The notes: generated by a model from the letters alone, not told the origin. 64,000 nucleotides of DNA from Candidula unifasciata (GCA_905116865.2 CAJHNH020004890.1:52501-116500), one strand, 5' to 3'; counted from the first letter of the stretch, positions 1-12,687 are shown. Translations and numbers: made by a program.

Positions 1-330
1 TTTCCTAAACTAGATTAAATCAGCCTAAATGCATTATCTATAAAAGAATGAGATATAATTACAAACAACATTAGTTAATACAATTACCGACCCATTCGTT
101 ACTGCGCTTTCACCGATTTTGTATGCTAAGTTTTTGTTTCCCCAAGAGTTGTCTGTGGCTTGCCAGACAGACCAAAGTGGATGTCCATTATCGGTGCGGT
201 GTCATTTGCATAGGGCTCCTGCATTAGAGAGGATGGTAATGACCAAGCTGATATTTTCTCATGGCCCACTTTGAAGATGATAATTTCAGTCACATTAGGA
301 CATTTGTGGTTCTGTGAATGAGTGACTGTG
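1..330. other. No recognisable feature
   Basis: AT-rich unique sequence. Short frames are uninformative and no splice-bounded exon, repeat or RNA gene is visible. Confidence 0.5.
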
Positions 331-540
331 ATCATCTCAGGATTACCTGATTACCTGTTTGTCTACCTAGTTTATGTAGATGGCTAGGTATGTAGTTAGA
401 TAGTAGGCAAGCAGGTGGCAAGATGGATAGCGAATTATGTAAGTATAAAGGTAGGTAGGTAAGAAGATGGTGAGGTAAACACACAATGAGGTAAGTAGGC
501 ATAATAGTGAGGTAAGGTAGCAAATAGTTTAGGTTTAGAC
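331..540. repeat. Degenerate TAGG/TAGA-rich simple repeat
   Basis: Imperfect tetranucleotide runs (GTAGGTAGGTA, TAGATAG, GAGGTAA) recur through this stretch. It looks like a decayed tetranucleotide microsatellite. The small reading frame across it has no recognisable content. Confidence 0.6.
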
Positions 541-639
541 GACAGAATCATGGCACATGGGGTAATCCATAAGTGCTCCGTTATACTGCTGACTTTAGCC
601 TGAGTCCAAAGATAATTAGCACTGCACGAACTCTGTCAC

Positions 640-1335
640 ACCGGCTAGGATCCTGAAATAAGTTGTAATGTTTTCTCAAAACATATCTTGCATCGGCTGT
701 AATATATTTTTTCAAAACATTTTTTGAATATGCTGAAATACCTGTGTTTGCTGTAGCACGTTTTCTCAAAACAAATCTTGCACTGGCTTTAAAATGTTTT
801 CGTAAAACATATCTTGTATTGGCTGTAATAGGTTTTCTCGAAACATATCTTGTGTTGACTGCAATATGATTTTTTTTTTTCCAAGGCATACTTTATATTG
901 GCTGTAGTACGTATTCTCAAAACATATCTTGTGTTGGCTGTGATATGTTTCTCAAAACATATCTTGTATTTGTTGTAATATGTTTCTCAAAACATATCTT
1001 GTGTTGGCTGTGATATGTTTCTCAAAACATATCTTGTATTGGTTGTGATATGTTTCTCAAAACATATCTTGTGTTGGCTGTAATATGTTTTCTCTGAACT
1101 TGTCTTGTATTGGTTGTGATATGTTTCTCAAAACATATCTTGTGTTGGCTGTAATATGTTTCTCAAAACATATCTTGTATTGGTTGTGATATGTTTCTCA
1201 AAACATATCTTGTATTGGTTGTGATATGTTTCTCAAAACATATCTTGTATTGGTTGTGATATGTTTCTCAAAACATATCTTGTGTTGGCTGTAATATGTT
1301 TTCTCTGAACTTGTCTTGTATTTGCTGCTGGGTTC
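640..1335. repeat. 35-bp minisatellite with palindromic core
   Basis: About 18 tandem units of roughly 35 bp. The left half (640-940) is diverged and the right half (940-1310) is nearly uniform. Each unit holds an inverted repeat, with arm GATATGTTT and arm AAACATATC separated by CTCA, followed by TTGTATTGGTTG or TTGTGTTGGCTG. The two spacer variants alternate irregularly. Two units carry a divergent TTTTCTCTGAACTTGTC segment (about 1088 and 1300), which suggests block duplication. No coding potential is seen. Confidence 0.9.
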
Positions 1336-2217
1336 TTTCCCAAGAATGTTCTTGTGTTTGTTTACCGATGAGTTACTTTCTAAATAGTTTAACTGTAATT
1401 TTTTTTCGTATTGTTAACTCCCTGCAGTAGAAGAATAATTTTCTTTCTGAATTCTATGTGGTTGTTATGTGTGAAGTGAAGTTTTCGAAAGTTTGTGAAA
1501 TTTATTTCCGTTTCATTTTTCTCCCATTGCATTCTGCGATTTTGAAATTCGAAGGAGAAAAAAAAAGGGAATTCGTCTTTCCTACGCCTTTTAACCAAAT
1601 GTAACGTTCTTACCGTGGCTTTTAGATTAATATTGCTAGAAATTTTAATTTTTTCAATGCTACGAATTCCTTGCTCACCTATCAGCTCACGTACACATGC
1701 AAGAGTACTTCCGGTTCCGACATCGATAGGGAATGGATGACGGTTGAGAACTTGGCTTATGTTGACCGTTCTCGTCGCCGTTTCTCGTCGTTTCGATGTT
1801 GCAAGTTGTGAAAGTCCGCTTTGCAGCTGGAGCTACTGAGTTTAGTGCTCCTGGCGGCACTTTGAGCTGTGATCATAGGTTATTGACTGAGTTCCAAATT
1901 CGTGCATAATGGCAATGATGGGTGATGTTTTTTTCTTCCTTGGCCGAGGACATGTGGAGAATGGTCAGGAATATGTTTAATCTACTTATCGCCCAGCTTT
2001 TCGTTGAAGGAAGTTGACTTTCAGCGATGACGCATGGTCTTGCAGTGTGTTTAAGGGGGCATGCGCCTAATAATTTGCAAGATCAAATCGTGTGGGGAAA
2101 CTTTGTATGGCTACGGCATCCACTTGAAGTATCCAGCGTATCTGACTCAGTTTATGACTGGAATCACTGGCATAAGCGGTTGAGCATTACGGGAACGTGT
2201 CAAGTTATAGAGGAACA
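1336..2217. other. Unique sequence, no gene recognised
   Basis: Mixed-composition DNA between two tandem arrays. A 69-codon frame at 2027-2236 runs into the first satellite monomers and shows no domain. Nothing further can be supported. Confidence 0.5.
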
Positions 2218-5200
2218 AATGCGTCTCTGGTGCTGAAACATGTTCATTTATAGATGAAACAAATAAAACTATGGTGCTGGAACATGTTCAGTTATATATA
2301 AAACAAATAAAACTATGGTGCTGGAACATGTTTAGTTATAGACGAAACAAATGAAACTATAATTCTCGAACATGTTCAGTTATAGATGAAACAAATAAAA
2401 CTATGGTGCTGGAACATGTTCAGTTATAGATGAAACAAATAAAACTATGGTGCTGGAACATGTTCAGTTATAGATAAAACAAATAAAACTATGGTGCTGG
2501 AACATGTTCAGTTGTAGATAAAACAGATAAAACTATGGTGCTGGAACATGTTTAGTTATAGATAAAACAAATAAAACTATGGTGCTGGAACATGTTCAGT
2601 TATAGATGAAACAAATAATACTATGGTGCGGGAACATGTTCAATTATAGATGAAACAAATAAAACTATGGTGCTGGAACACGTTCAGTTATAGATGAAAC
2701 AAATAAAACTATGGTGCTGGAACATGTTCAGTTATAGATGAAACAAATGCGCCTCTGGTGCTGGAACATGTTCAGGTATAGATGAAACAAATAAAACTAT
2801 GGTGCTGGAACATGTTTAGTTATAGATGAAACAAATAAAACTATGGTGCGGGAACATGTTCAGTTATAGATGAAACAAATGCGCCTCTGGTGCTGGAACA
2901 TGTTCAGGTATAGATGAAACAAATAAAACTATGGTGCTGGAACATGTTCAGTTATAGATGAAACAAATGCGCCTCTGGTGCTGGAACATGTTCAGTTATA
3001 GATGAAACAAATAAAACTATGGTGCTGGAACATGTTCAGTTATAGATAAAACAAATAAAACTATGGTGCTGGAACATGTTCAGTTGTAGATAAAACAGAT
3101 AAAACTATGGTGCTGGAACATGTTTAGTTATAGATAAAACAAATAAAACTATGGTGCTGGAACATGTTCAGTTATAGATGAAACAAATAATACTATGGTG
3201 CGGGAACATGTTCAATTATAGATGAAACAAATAAAACTATGGTGCTGGAACACGTTCAGTTATAGATGAAACAAATAAAACTATGGTGCTGGAACATGTT
3301 CAGTTATAGATGAAACAAATGCGCCTCTGGTGCTGGAACATGTTCAGGTATAGATGAAACAAATAAAACTATGGTGCTGGAACATGTTTAGTTATAGATG
3401 AAACAAATAAAACTATGGTGCGGGAACATGTTCAGTTATAGATGAAACAAATGCGCCTCTGGTGCTGGAACATGTTCAGGTATAGATGAAACAAATAAAA
3501 CTATGGTGCTGGAACATGTTCAGTTATAGATGAAACAAAAAAAACTATGGTGCTGGAACATGTTCAGTTATAGATGAAACAAATTAAACTATGGTTGTGG
3601 AACATGTTCAGTTATAGATGAAACAAATTAAACTATGGTGCTGGAACATGTTCAGTTATAGATGAAACAAATAAAACTATGGTGCTGGAACATGTTCAGT
3701 TATAGATAAAACAAATAAAACTATGGTGCGGGAACATGTTCAGTTATAGATGAAACAAATAAAACTATGGTGCTGGAACATGTTCAGTTATAGATAAAAC
3801 AAATAAAACTATGGTGCGGGAACATGTTCAGTTATAGATAAAACAAATAAAACTATGGTGCGGGAACATGTTCAGTTATAGATAAAACAAATAAAACTAT
3901 GGTGCGGGAACATGTTCAGTTATAGATGAAACAAATAAAACTATGGTGCTGGAACATGTTCAGTTATAAATGAAACAAATAAAACTATGGTGCGGGAACA
4001 TGTTCAGTTATAGATGAAACAAATTAAACTATGGTGCTGGAACATGTTCAGTTATAGATGAAACAAATAAAACTATGGTGCTGGAACATGTTCAGGTATA
4101 GGTGAAACAAAAAAAACTATGGTGCTGGAACATGTTTAGTTATAGATAAAACAAATAAAACTATGGTGCGGGACATGTTCAGTTATAGATGAAACAAATG
4201 CGCCTCTGGTGCTGGAACATGTTCAGTTATAGATGAAACAAATAAAACTATGGTGCTGGAACATGTTCAGTTATAGATAAAACAAATAAAACTATGGTGC
4301 TGGAACATGTTCAGTTATAGATAAAACAGATAAAACTATGGTGCTGGAACATGTTTAGTTATAGATAAAATAAATAAAACTATGGTGCTGGAACATGTTC
4401 AGTTATAGATGAAACAAATAAAACTATGGTGCGGGAACATGTTCAGTTATAGATGAAACAAATAAAACTATGGTGCGGGAACATGTTCAGTTATAGATGA
4501 AACAAATAAAACTATGGTGCGGGAACATGTTCAGTTATAGATGAAACAAATTAAACTATGGTGCTGGAACATGTTCAGTTATAGATGAAACAAATAAAAC
4601 TATGGTGCTGGAACATGTTCAGTTATAGATGAAACAAATAAAACTATGGTGCTGGAACATGTTCAGTTATAGGTGAAACAAAAAAAACTATGGTGCTGGA
4701 ACATGTTTAGTTATAGATAAAACAAATAAAACTATGGTGCGGGACATGTTCAGTTATAGATGAAACAAATGCGCCTCTGGTGCTGGAACATGTTCAGTTA
4801 TAGATGAAACAAAGAAAACTATGGTGCTGGAACATGTTCAGTTATAGATAAAATAAATAAAACTATGGTGCTGGAACATGTTCAATTATAGATGAAACAA
4901 ATAAAACTATGGTGCTGGAACATGTTTAGTTATAGATGAAACAAATAAAACTATGGTGCGGGAACATGTTCAATTATAGATGAAACAAATAAAACTATGG
5001 TGCGGGAACATGTTCAATTATAGATGAAACAAATAAAACTATGGTGCGGGAACATGTTCAATTATAGATGAAACAAATAAAACTATGGTGCGGGAACATG
5101 TTCAGTTATAAATAAAACAAATAAAACTATGGTGCGGGAACATGTTTAGTTATAGATGAAACAAATAAAACTATGGTGCGGGAACATGTTTAGTTATAGA

Positions 5201-5290
5201 TGAAACAAATAAAACTATGGTGCGGGAACATGTTTAGTTATAGATGAAACAAATAAAACTATGGTGCGGGAACATGTTCAGGAATAGACA
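2218..5290. repeat. 44-bp satellite array, about 70 monomers, with 13-mer higher-order structure
   Basis: Head-to-tail monomers of 44 bp run for 3.1 kb. Each contains TGGAACATGTTCAG, TATAGATGAAACAAAT and AAAACTATGGTG. Variant monomers (GCGGGAAC, GCGCCTCTGG, GTTGTAGATAAAACAGAT, CACGTTCAG, a 2-bp deletion giving GCGGGACATG) act as markers. Marker pairs recur 572 bp apart (2511 and 3083; 2679 and 3251; 2749 and 3321) and 571 bp apart (4101 and 4672; 4171 and 4742). That equals 13 monomers. Almost every monomer carries the 10-bp palindrome GAACATGTTC. There are no spacers of unrelated sequence, so this is not a CRISPR-like array. Confidence 0.95.
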
Positions 5291-5494
5291 TAAACAAATA
5301 TAACACTGGTACTAGAATATGTGAAATTATCGATGAAGCAAAATATAACACTGGTACTAGAATATGTGAAATTATCGATGAAGCAAAATATAACACTAGT
5401 ACTAGAATATGTGAAATTATCGATGAAGCAAAATATAACACTGGTACTAGAATATGTGAAATTATCGATGAAGCAAAATATAACAGTGGTGCTG
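5291..5494. repeat. 45-bp diverged satellite subfamily
   Basis: Four and a half near-identical 45-bp units (TGGTACTAGAATATGTG, AAATTATCGATGAAGC, AAAATATAACAC) follow the 44-bp satellite directly. They align with it position by position (GGTGCTGGAACATG against GGTACTAGAATATG). This is an array-edge subfamily that was amplified separately. The complementary open frames across it are repeat translations, not genes. Confidence 0.9.
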
Positions 5495-5690
5495 CAGGAG
5501 ATTTGGCAACGGAACGTTTCTGCGTTGATTTCAAAAGTACTATTAAGCGTTAACCGTGCAGAAGCAATGGCAAACTACTGAACGTAAATTTGTTTATAAA
5601 AAAACTACAATAGCCACACAATGCTGCTGTCTTTTATGTAACGTCTTGTAAAGGATTTGCACTTAAATTCAATTCGAAAGGGCGCAGTTG
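5495..5690 (+). mobile_element. SINE family C copy, 5'-truncated, inside the satellite
   Basis: The segment shares GCAATGGCAAACTACTGAACGT, AAAAAACTACAATAGCCACA and ACGTCTTGTAAAGGAT with copies near 9060-9200 and 27445-27540. Diverged satellite monomers resume after it (5707-5790, CCTGGAACATGTGAAGC), so it appears to have inserted into the array edge. The tRNA-like head seen in the 27.3-kb copy is not recognisable here. Boundaries are approximate. Confidence 0.6.
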
Positions 5691-5795
5691 TAAATAAAAT
5701 AAATTTAACAATGGTCCTGGAACATGTGAAGCTATAAATGAAGCGAATTTAATATTGGCACTGAAATGTTATTGATGAAACAAATCGCACACTAT
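5691..5795. repeat. Diverged satellite monomers beyond the SINE
   Basis: Two decayed units contain TGGTCCTGGAACATGTGAAGC and TTGATGAAACAAAT, which match the 44/45-bp satellite. They show that the array originally continued past the SINE. Confidence 0.65.
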
Positions 5796-5970
5796 CTGTG
5801 CAGTCATTACTGTCAGAGTGTATGTGTGTTTGTTGCTGTGTTTATATCTGAGGCCAGATAACCATGCTGATATAGTTCCCATGTTTATTATCTAAAGTAT
5901 TCAGGCCAGCCGGCATAGTTTCTCTGCTGATTCCCTTGTGTTGTTTATTTAACCAGGTAACCAGACTGTT

Positions 5971-6120
5971 TAGGTATAGTCTGTCTGTTTACCCGTCAGT
6001 TAACCTTTACCTATTCACCGCCAACAGAATAAACTGGCGACCATGTAGGTATAGTCTGTCTGTTTACCCGTCAGTTAACCTTTACCTATTCACCGCCAAC
6101 AGAATGAACTGGCGACCATG
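5971..6120. repeat. 75-bp tandem duplication
   Basis: Two almost identical 75-bp units start at 5971 and 6046 (TAGGTATAGTCTGTCTG through ACTGGCGACCATG). They differ at very few positions, so the duplication is recent. The 67-codon frame spanning them is not supported as a gene. Confidence 0.85.
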
Positions 6121-6556
6121 TGTTTGTATGACTGTCTGACCTCTGCCATCTCCGCCCATCTGTTTATGTCGATTTATTTTGCTGTTTGAAACTAGGGTAT
6201 TTAACTATTGCTGTTGTATGAGGTTCCTTTTCGACGCATTCACATTTTTTAAATTTTTGTGTGTAAACATTTTTTTAATCTAAAGTAGAAATATCTGATT
6301 TAAAGGAAAACACTAATGTATAGGTCTCGATCTTTGTAAACTCAGGCATACTGAGGGCCCCATTTCTTTTTCTTTAAGGATGAGGAGGACTCAGCCGCCG
6401 CGAAAGCTTCCTACCCACCCGGGCCTAAAAAAAACTTGCTATGTTCTTCCCTCCTCAACTCCACATACAGGTCAACAGCGGTATCTTTAACTTATACATT
6501 TTATTATTTCACATATATCACTCAAACTGTTCGTAATTCAGCACATAATAGTAGCA

Positions 6557-6588
<32 letters not shown>

Positions 6589-8245
6589 ATCGCGCATTTA
6601 AAAACCGATGATGCCCCTTCAGGACGACAACCCCCCCCCCCCTCTCCTCCTCCTCCCGGGTGGGGGGGGGGAATAGGGTTCCAGAGAGAGCCCTGACCAC
6701 GCCGGCCTCTTAATGATTGCTGTGTGCTGGCAAATAACGGCAACGTGTGGTATGATGATGTTTTATAAAACTGTAAGCTAACACCTGCAGTTTCATTCAC
6801 CCTGCTGTATGCGGTCGTGTGTTAGACACCCTATCTGTCATAGACGTAATTACATGCGAAAACGGCGTAAACTTGTTCATTGCACATCCGCTGAGTGTCG
6901 AAAATTGCTTGCCGGGTGAAAACGTTCATGCTTACACATTCATTTAGCAATGCTGAGTTCATTCTGTTAGAACATAGTTACTCTAGGGCCCTAACAACGT
7001 CTTGTCATAAACCTTTTGCACAACGTCTAAGGCAGTGTGACAAAAATTGCATCCAACCTCAGGTTTCTTCCTTCTGAAGTAGCTGAAGCTCTCAGAATTC
7101 AACGTAAACAATCATGTTGACATTATTGAATCTTCGGGTATTTAGTGCTGAGCTAACATTTTCATAAAACATTAATAAATACCACACACAATATTTTAGA
7201 CTAATCTCGACGGAGGGCGTTAGAAAGTCGCCCACAGAAACATCCGACCGTTTTGTCGGTCTTTATCAACGAAAGAAATATAAAACAGAGGCAACACGTA
7301 AACTAAAACACATTACCAGATGGCGACACACGAAAACATGGATCGGAGCCGTCGATTTGAACATCAAAAGTGATGAGGTAAATAGGGACTTACTGCAGTC
7401 GAGCTGATGAAGAGAGAAGTATGTGCATTAAAGTCACAATCAGATGTGACTAGAAAGCTTGGTTTGCGCTATTGTCACATTTGATGTTGTATTTAGCACT
7501 TGTGGGAATCTGCTCGACTGCGATCATATTTTTATTTTCCAACTGGCATTTGATGGGTGATGTGGTGGGTAGTTGCTGTTAATTGTTTGATCGTGCAATG
7601 ACAGTGACAAACTCGTCGACACTGGTGGTCAAATTGTGAAGTGAGTCTCTCAGTGTTAGTACACATTGAGAATCCAAGCAAGGGGCTGGTTCTTGTCTAT
7701 TGAAGCAAAAGCAACAAAAACAGTCTTCACACTAATGTGACGACAGCACATTCTTCAGCAATGCGCTCTATATAGTTCACAATGTTAGGCACAATTTTTA
7801 GAAACAGACTAGTATTTGATACTATGACGTACCATTCTCGTGAGTGCTTACTTGGCTTGTTAAAATGATTATCGCCATGTTGGCCACTTGGTTTGGCTTT
7901 GTGAGTTAAATGAGTTTCCTCTAAAGTCGGAGTGCATCTGATGAGAGGCAAGTAACTAGCACTCTGCATACAAATAAGTCTGTAAAACGGATGCACACGC
8001 AACAATCAGGTTCTGGAACAGGACTGCAGTCCAGAAATGGATGAACAAGCATAACTTTCCGCAAGAGTTTACAGCTAGCGAACGCACAGAAGATAAAGAA
8101 GAAGAAGAGGAGATCTCGCTCGTTTCAAAGGTTCAAAGCTGGTCACGCTGTGGTGCCTAATAGTCTGGTTTCAAATTCATTTCATTAAATATTAAAGATG
8201 TACGCTAAAACTACCATTTACGAATCAAATATGAACAAGTATTAT
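6121..8245. other. Unique sequence with small simple repeats
   Basis: Contains an (ATT)n run at about 6556-6588, a C run near 6629 and a G run near 6661. Otherwise it is unremarkable non-repetitive DNA with many stops in all frames. No exon or transposon protein was recognised. Confidence 0.5.
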
Positions 8246-8905
8246 CTAGAAGAAACAAATTATTCCTAAATGTGTAATAAAAGTCAATTGTGTTATTTTA
8301 GGACAAGTACAGAAATTTAAGTATCTGGGCACATGGATAACATCAGATGGAAGATGCATAACTGAAATAAGAAACAGAATTGGACAGGCAAAAACTGCAT
8401 TTTATAAAATGAAAAATATCTTGTGAAATATATCCTTGTCATTGAGAGTTAGAAAAAGAATTCTTGCTTGCTACATACATCCAGTTTTAACATATGGATG
8501 TGAATCCTGGACAATTGGTAGGCAGGCCAAAAATTTTTTAGAGGCCTCAGAGATGTGGTTTTACAGAAGTATGCTTAGAATACCTTGGACAGCCAAAAAG
8601 AGCAACAAAGAAAACAGAGGTTTTGAAAGAGGCGGGAGCCTGAAGACAACTTATCACAGACATCAGAAGGAGACAGTCATCATTTTTCGGCCATGTTATG
8701 AGAAGAGGGAAAATAGAACATGTTGTGACCACTGGAAAGATCTGTGGAAAAAGGGATAGAGGAAGACAACGAGAGAAGATGCTTGACAGTCTTGTTGCAT
8801 GACATGGAGGTGTGTCGGCACACGAACTGATACATGCTGCAGGAGATCGTAGATTATGGAGAGGCATGATCGCCCACGCCAGTCGTCAAGGTACCTGATG
8901 ATGAT
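8246..8905 (+). mobile_element. RTE-a LINE, 5'-truncated 3' end
   Basis: The translation is homologous to the 3' part of the 31-kb and 44-kb copies. It reads FKYLGTWITSDGRCITEI, then ILACYIHPVLTYGCESWT, then EASEMWFYRSMLRIPW, and ends with fragments of the basic GRQRE tail and ARQ. This is the thumb and C-terminal region of a BovB/RTE-type reverse transcriptase; the polymerase core is missing. An in-frame TGA at about 8425, where sister copies read TGC, and later frameshifts make it dead. It ends in TGATGATGATGAT, the tail shared by this family. Confidence 0.8.
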
Positions 8906-8929
8906 GATGATTGGATTCTTCTTGATCTA

Positions 8930-9245
8930 GTCGGCGTCTATTGCTTAGGCGTTACCATCGCGCTTCATAATGGCAGATTCGATACTAGCTGCGAACGATT
9001 TGAAAGCAGAACGTCTTTGCGTTGGTTTCAACAGTGGCACCAAGCGCTGACGGTTCAAACGCAATGGCAAACTACTGAACGTCAAATATGTCTAGAAAAA
9101 ACCGCAACAGCCAACAAAATACTCGGGTTTGTTGTGCAACATCCCGAAAAAGATACGCAGCGAACTTTTATCGAGAAGAAATATTTGGGAGCCGCCGTGT
9201 GTTGCGGATCGATACTAGCCTGCAGGCCGGATATTATTCCCTACC
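8930..9245 (+). mobile_element. SINE family C copy
   Basis: A tRNA-like head (TTGCTTAGGCGTTACCATCGC, then AGATTCGATACTAGC as a degenerate B box) precedes the family C body: GCAATGGCAAACTACTGAACG, AAAAACCGCAACAGCCAAC, TGTGCAACATCCCGAAAAAG. It matches the copies at 5495 and 27325. The overlapping 73- and 88-codon frames are chance. Confidence 0.65.
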
Positions 9246-9279
9246 AAGTCGGATTTTTTTATTTTTTTTTTTTTTATTT

Positions 9280-9491
9280 TTAAGGACCTTTGCTTTCAGG
9301 TCCATCTAGTCTACAGTGGGTACCAGGTAAAGTCTTGGGAAATAAAGGCGGCTGGCTAGATTCTAACCACATCACCCAACAAGTGTAGGCTGGTCTATAA
9401 AATCTAGGTCTGAAATTTACCATAATCTAATACACCAAGGGCGTGGAAAAAAGGTTGTTGAATGTAAGGATTATTGCACCTCTTGTCTGTA
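9280..9491 (+). mobile_element. SINE family B copy, body only
   Basis: TACCAGGTAAAGTCTTGGGA, GGCGGCTGGC, CTAACCACATCACCCA and GGCTGGTCTATAAAAT occur in this order. They are the reverse complement of the central domain at 61835-61990 and 40960-41090. A T-rich tract at 9255-9282 precedes it. The tRNA-like head is absent or replaced by the adjoining family C element. Confidence 0.6.
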
Positions 9492-9937
9492 CGCCACTCC
9501 ACTAGTTAGGGGTCGGTGTCACAGATTTCTGTTACCTGGTATCAATTAAGATGGCGACAAATGCCACACAAACCCACATTAAGTTTCCCCTAAAGCATCT
9601 CTAATACACTGCAAATGTCACATCGTATGTGGCCACTACATACATCGCTGATGGAAAGATCGCTGCCTTTTGAACCTAAAATCCTGCGGCGGATCTGAGA
9701 ATAGCTCCGGGTATCTAAGTACTGAAAGCGCATGCCAGAACAGCGGGTCTGGCATTTCATCTGACATCTTCGTCATGGGAGTAAACGGTTTTTGAGGGGA
9801 TTGTGCCCTCCGGAGTCAGGATTAGATGCTGCAATATCTTTACCGTGTCTTCGAGATATATTTGAAGTTAGGGTGTACTCTTTGTTCAAGGCACGTGGGT
9901 TCTTTATATTCTTCTATTTCTGAATGTCATTCCGTTT
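9492..9937. other. Unique sequence, no gene recognised
   Basis: No repeat, exon or element end was identified between the SINE and the tetranucleotide block. Confidence 0.5.
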
Positions 9938-10611
<674 letters not shown>

Positions 10612-10706
10612 GACTAGTCGGATTGTTAGCTGAATAGTCAGTCATAGAGATGGAAGCAGACAAACAGTTATGGACAGAAGTCATATAGGCAGAAAAGGAG
10701 ATAGGG

Positions 10707-10707
<1 letters not shown>

Positions 10708-10774
<67 letters not shown>

Positions 10775-10834
10775 GTGAGTGAGAGAAAGAGAGAGAGAGA
10801 AAGAGAGAGAGAGAGACTGAGAGAGAGAGAGATT
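10708..10834. repeat. (GA)n microsatellite
   Basis: About 125 bp of GA dinucleotides with a few GTGA, AAGA and CTGA interruptions. Confidence 0.95.
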
Positions 10835-11420
10835 TTAAAAAAACTGTTTATGTTAGTTTACATTTACATATTCGCCCTGTATACACACTAAAACAAATAT
10901 ATTATAATGTATGCCTCACTATATTCCACTTGAGAACGCACACAGCTACTTGCTGAGATTCCTCTTAGCCAGGCTGATATTTGCAATAAAACAGGCTACC
11001 CATATCAAGACCAACGTTGGTCTAGCAATAAATGTCCCTTAACTGTGCAAGTCAGGAGTCCAGCGGTTGACACCGCAGCATTTACTAGACGTATTATTTG
11101 AGCTTGATATTATGTAGATATTGGCGTTGTTGATTACAGCAGCGCAGTTGTGTGTTTAACATTGGCAACGTCAGGATGTTTTCCAATGACCATTACAATT
11201 CTGGAGGCAGCTTTGTTTTATCCAATTAGTGTGGAACTATTTTCACGAGGTTACAGAAATCCTCAGGGAAGGAAAGGTGGCAATGAACATCCACTTCACC
11301 ACAATGCAACATTTCCTACAATACATGAAAGCATAAGGGTTCACACCCTTGCGGCGTTTATGCCATAACTCTATGTTTTCTCTGTTAGTTACGTCAATGT
11401 AGGCAGGTCTTGTCCACACT
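10835..11420. other. Unique sequence, no gene recognised
   Basis: A 72-codon frame at 11150-11368 carries no recognisable motif. No repeat structure is seen. Confidence 0.45.
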
Positions 11421-11981
11421 TCGTGGTTTGTTTGGCATATAGTGCTCTGAATATATTGTGCTATGGCTATACTGTGCTAAAGGTATATTGTGCAATACGT
11501 ATACTGCGCTATGTGTATATTTTTCTGTGGGTATATTGTGCTGTGGGTATATTGTGCTATAGGTACATTGTACTGCGGGTATTTTGTGCTATGGCTATAT
11601 TGTGCTATGGGTACATTTTGCTATGTGTATATTGTGATGTGTGTATATTGTTTTGTTTGTATATTGTTCTATATGTATATTGTGCTGTATGTGTATTGTG
11701 CTATGAGTATTGGGCTATGTGTACATTGTGCTATGGGTATACCGTGCTGTGGGTATATTGTGCTATGTTTATATAGTGCATTTGGCATAATGTGCTATTT
11801 GTATATTGTGCTATGTGTATATTGTACTATAGGTATATTGTGCTATAGGTATATTGTGCTATGTGTATTTTGTGATATGTGTATATTGCAATATGGGTTA
11901 CATTGTGCTATGTGTACATTGTGCCATGGGTATATTGTGCTATGGGTACATTGTGCTATGGGTATTTTTTGCTATGGCTAT
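11421..11981. repeat. 16-bp minisatellite, left part
   Basis: Tandem units of about 16 bp (consensus TTGTGCTATGGGTATA, with variants GTGTATA, GGTACA, GGCTAT). Because the unit and its indels give no frame conservation, the 117- and 174-codon frames rich in CYGY/IVL are repeat translations. The array is interrupted by the solo LTR and resumes at 12688. Confidence 0.9.
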
Positions 11982-12687
11982 TGCAGTATGTCGTCTTCTA
12001 CTTGCAGTAAATAGTTGGTGACCTTGGGCTTGTCGTCTAGGAGACGATGTTTCTAGTGAATGCCGTTAGCACATATTCTTAGGATGTCATAACTGGGACA
12101 AGCCGACACCGACTTCAAAGTACGAAACCGTTTATTGACGTCTCATCACTTACATAAAAGTCCTGTCTGTGTCCTAATTTACAGCTTACACGCACTACAG
12201 TTATCAGACTCCAACATGCTGACTGCTCACGCATTCATTGACCAGAGTTCGGAGCCTTCACTTCCACATCGCCGCATAGATGGATCTGATTGTTACCACA
12301 GACTTCACACAGACTGGCCTGGCTGGACTTGGCTTTGATGGATGTTGTCGTCTGGTCTTCCTGTCTCAACAATCAGTCTCATGTTGTCATTTTCCCGACC
12401 ACTCTAACGATCTTTCGCTCTGACGGTCAACACATACTCACACATACTAACTGATCAGACTGGGGTCTGATTTTATACGCAGTGTTCCAACTGGCAACAC
12501 GTGGTTGTTCTAGGGTTCCACGTGGCGACCTGTGGTAGCTATCTTAGGGTTCCACGTGATAACTCGTGGTCGTAACCTATCTTGAAAACCTCGGTTAATC
12601 CGAGTATCTGGCTTCTCTCGGTATTATTTTTAGCTTGGGGCTTTCCACTCAACCTTCCCAATCAGGGTGAAAATATCCCCCATTACA
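11982..12687 (-). mobile_element. Solo LTR (706 bp), LTR-retrotransposon remnant
   Basis: On the minus strand the element starts TGTAATGGGGGATATT and ends ACTGCA, giving the canonical TG..CA ends. It is flanked by GCTAT on both sides (11977-11981 and 12688-12692), a 5-bp duplication typical of LTR element integration. Reading the minus strand, a TATAAAA box lies at about 12471-12477 and an AATAAA signal at about 12131-12136. That predicts a U3-R-U5 layout with R of roughly 300 bp. There is no internal gag or pol sequence, so it is a solo LTR left by recombination. The 67-codon frame within it is not coding. The duplicated GCTAT is also common in the surrounding 16-bp repeat, which weakens that one argument. 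Confidence 0.8.

Noticed and set aside
2218..5290. CRISPR-like array
   Set aside because: Monomers are directly contiguous with no unique spacers; eukaryotic context.
5259..5581. 91-codon minus and 86-codon plus frames over the 45-bp units
   Set aside because: 45 bp is a multiple of three, so frames stay open by repetition.
11423..12014. 117- and 174-codon CYGY/IVL-rich frames
   Set aside because: 16-bp minisatellite translation; the end runs into the solo LTR.
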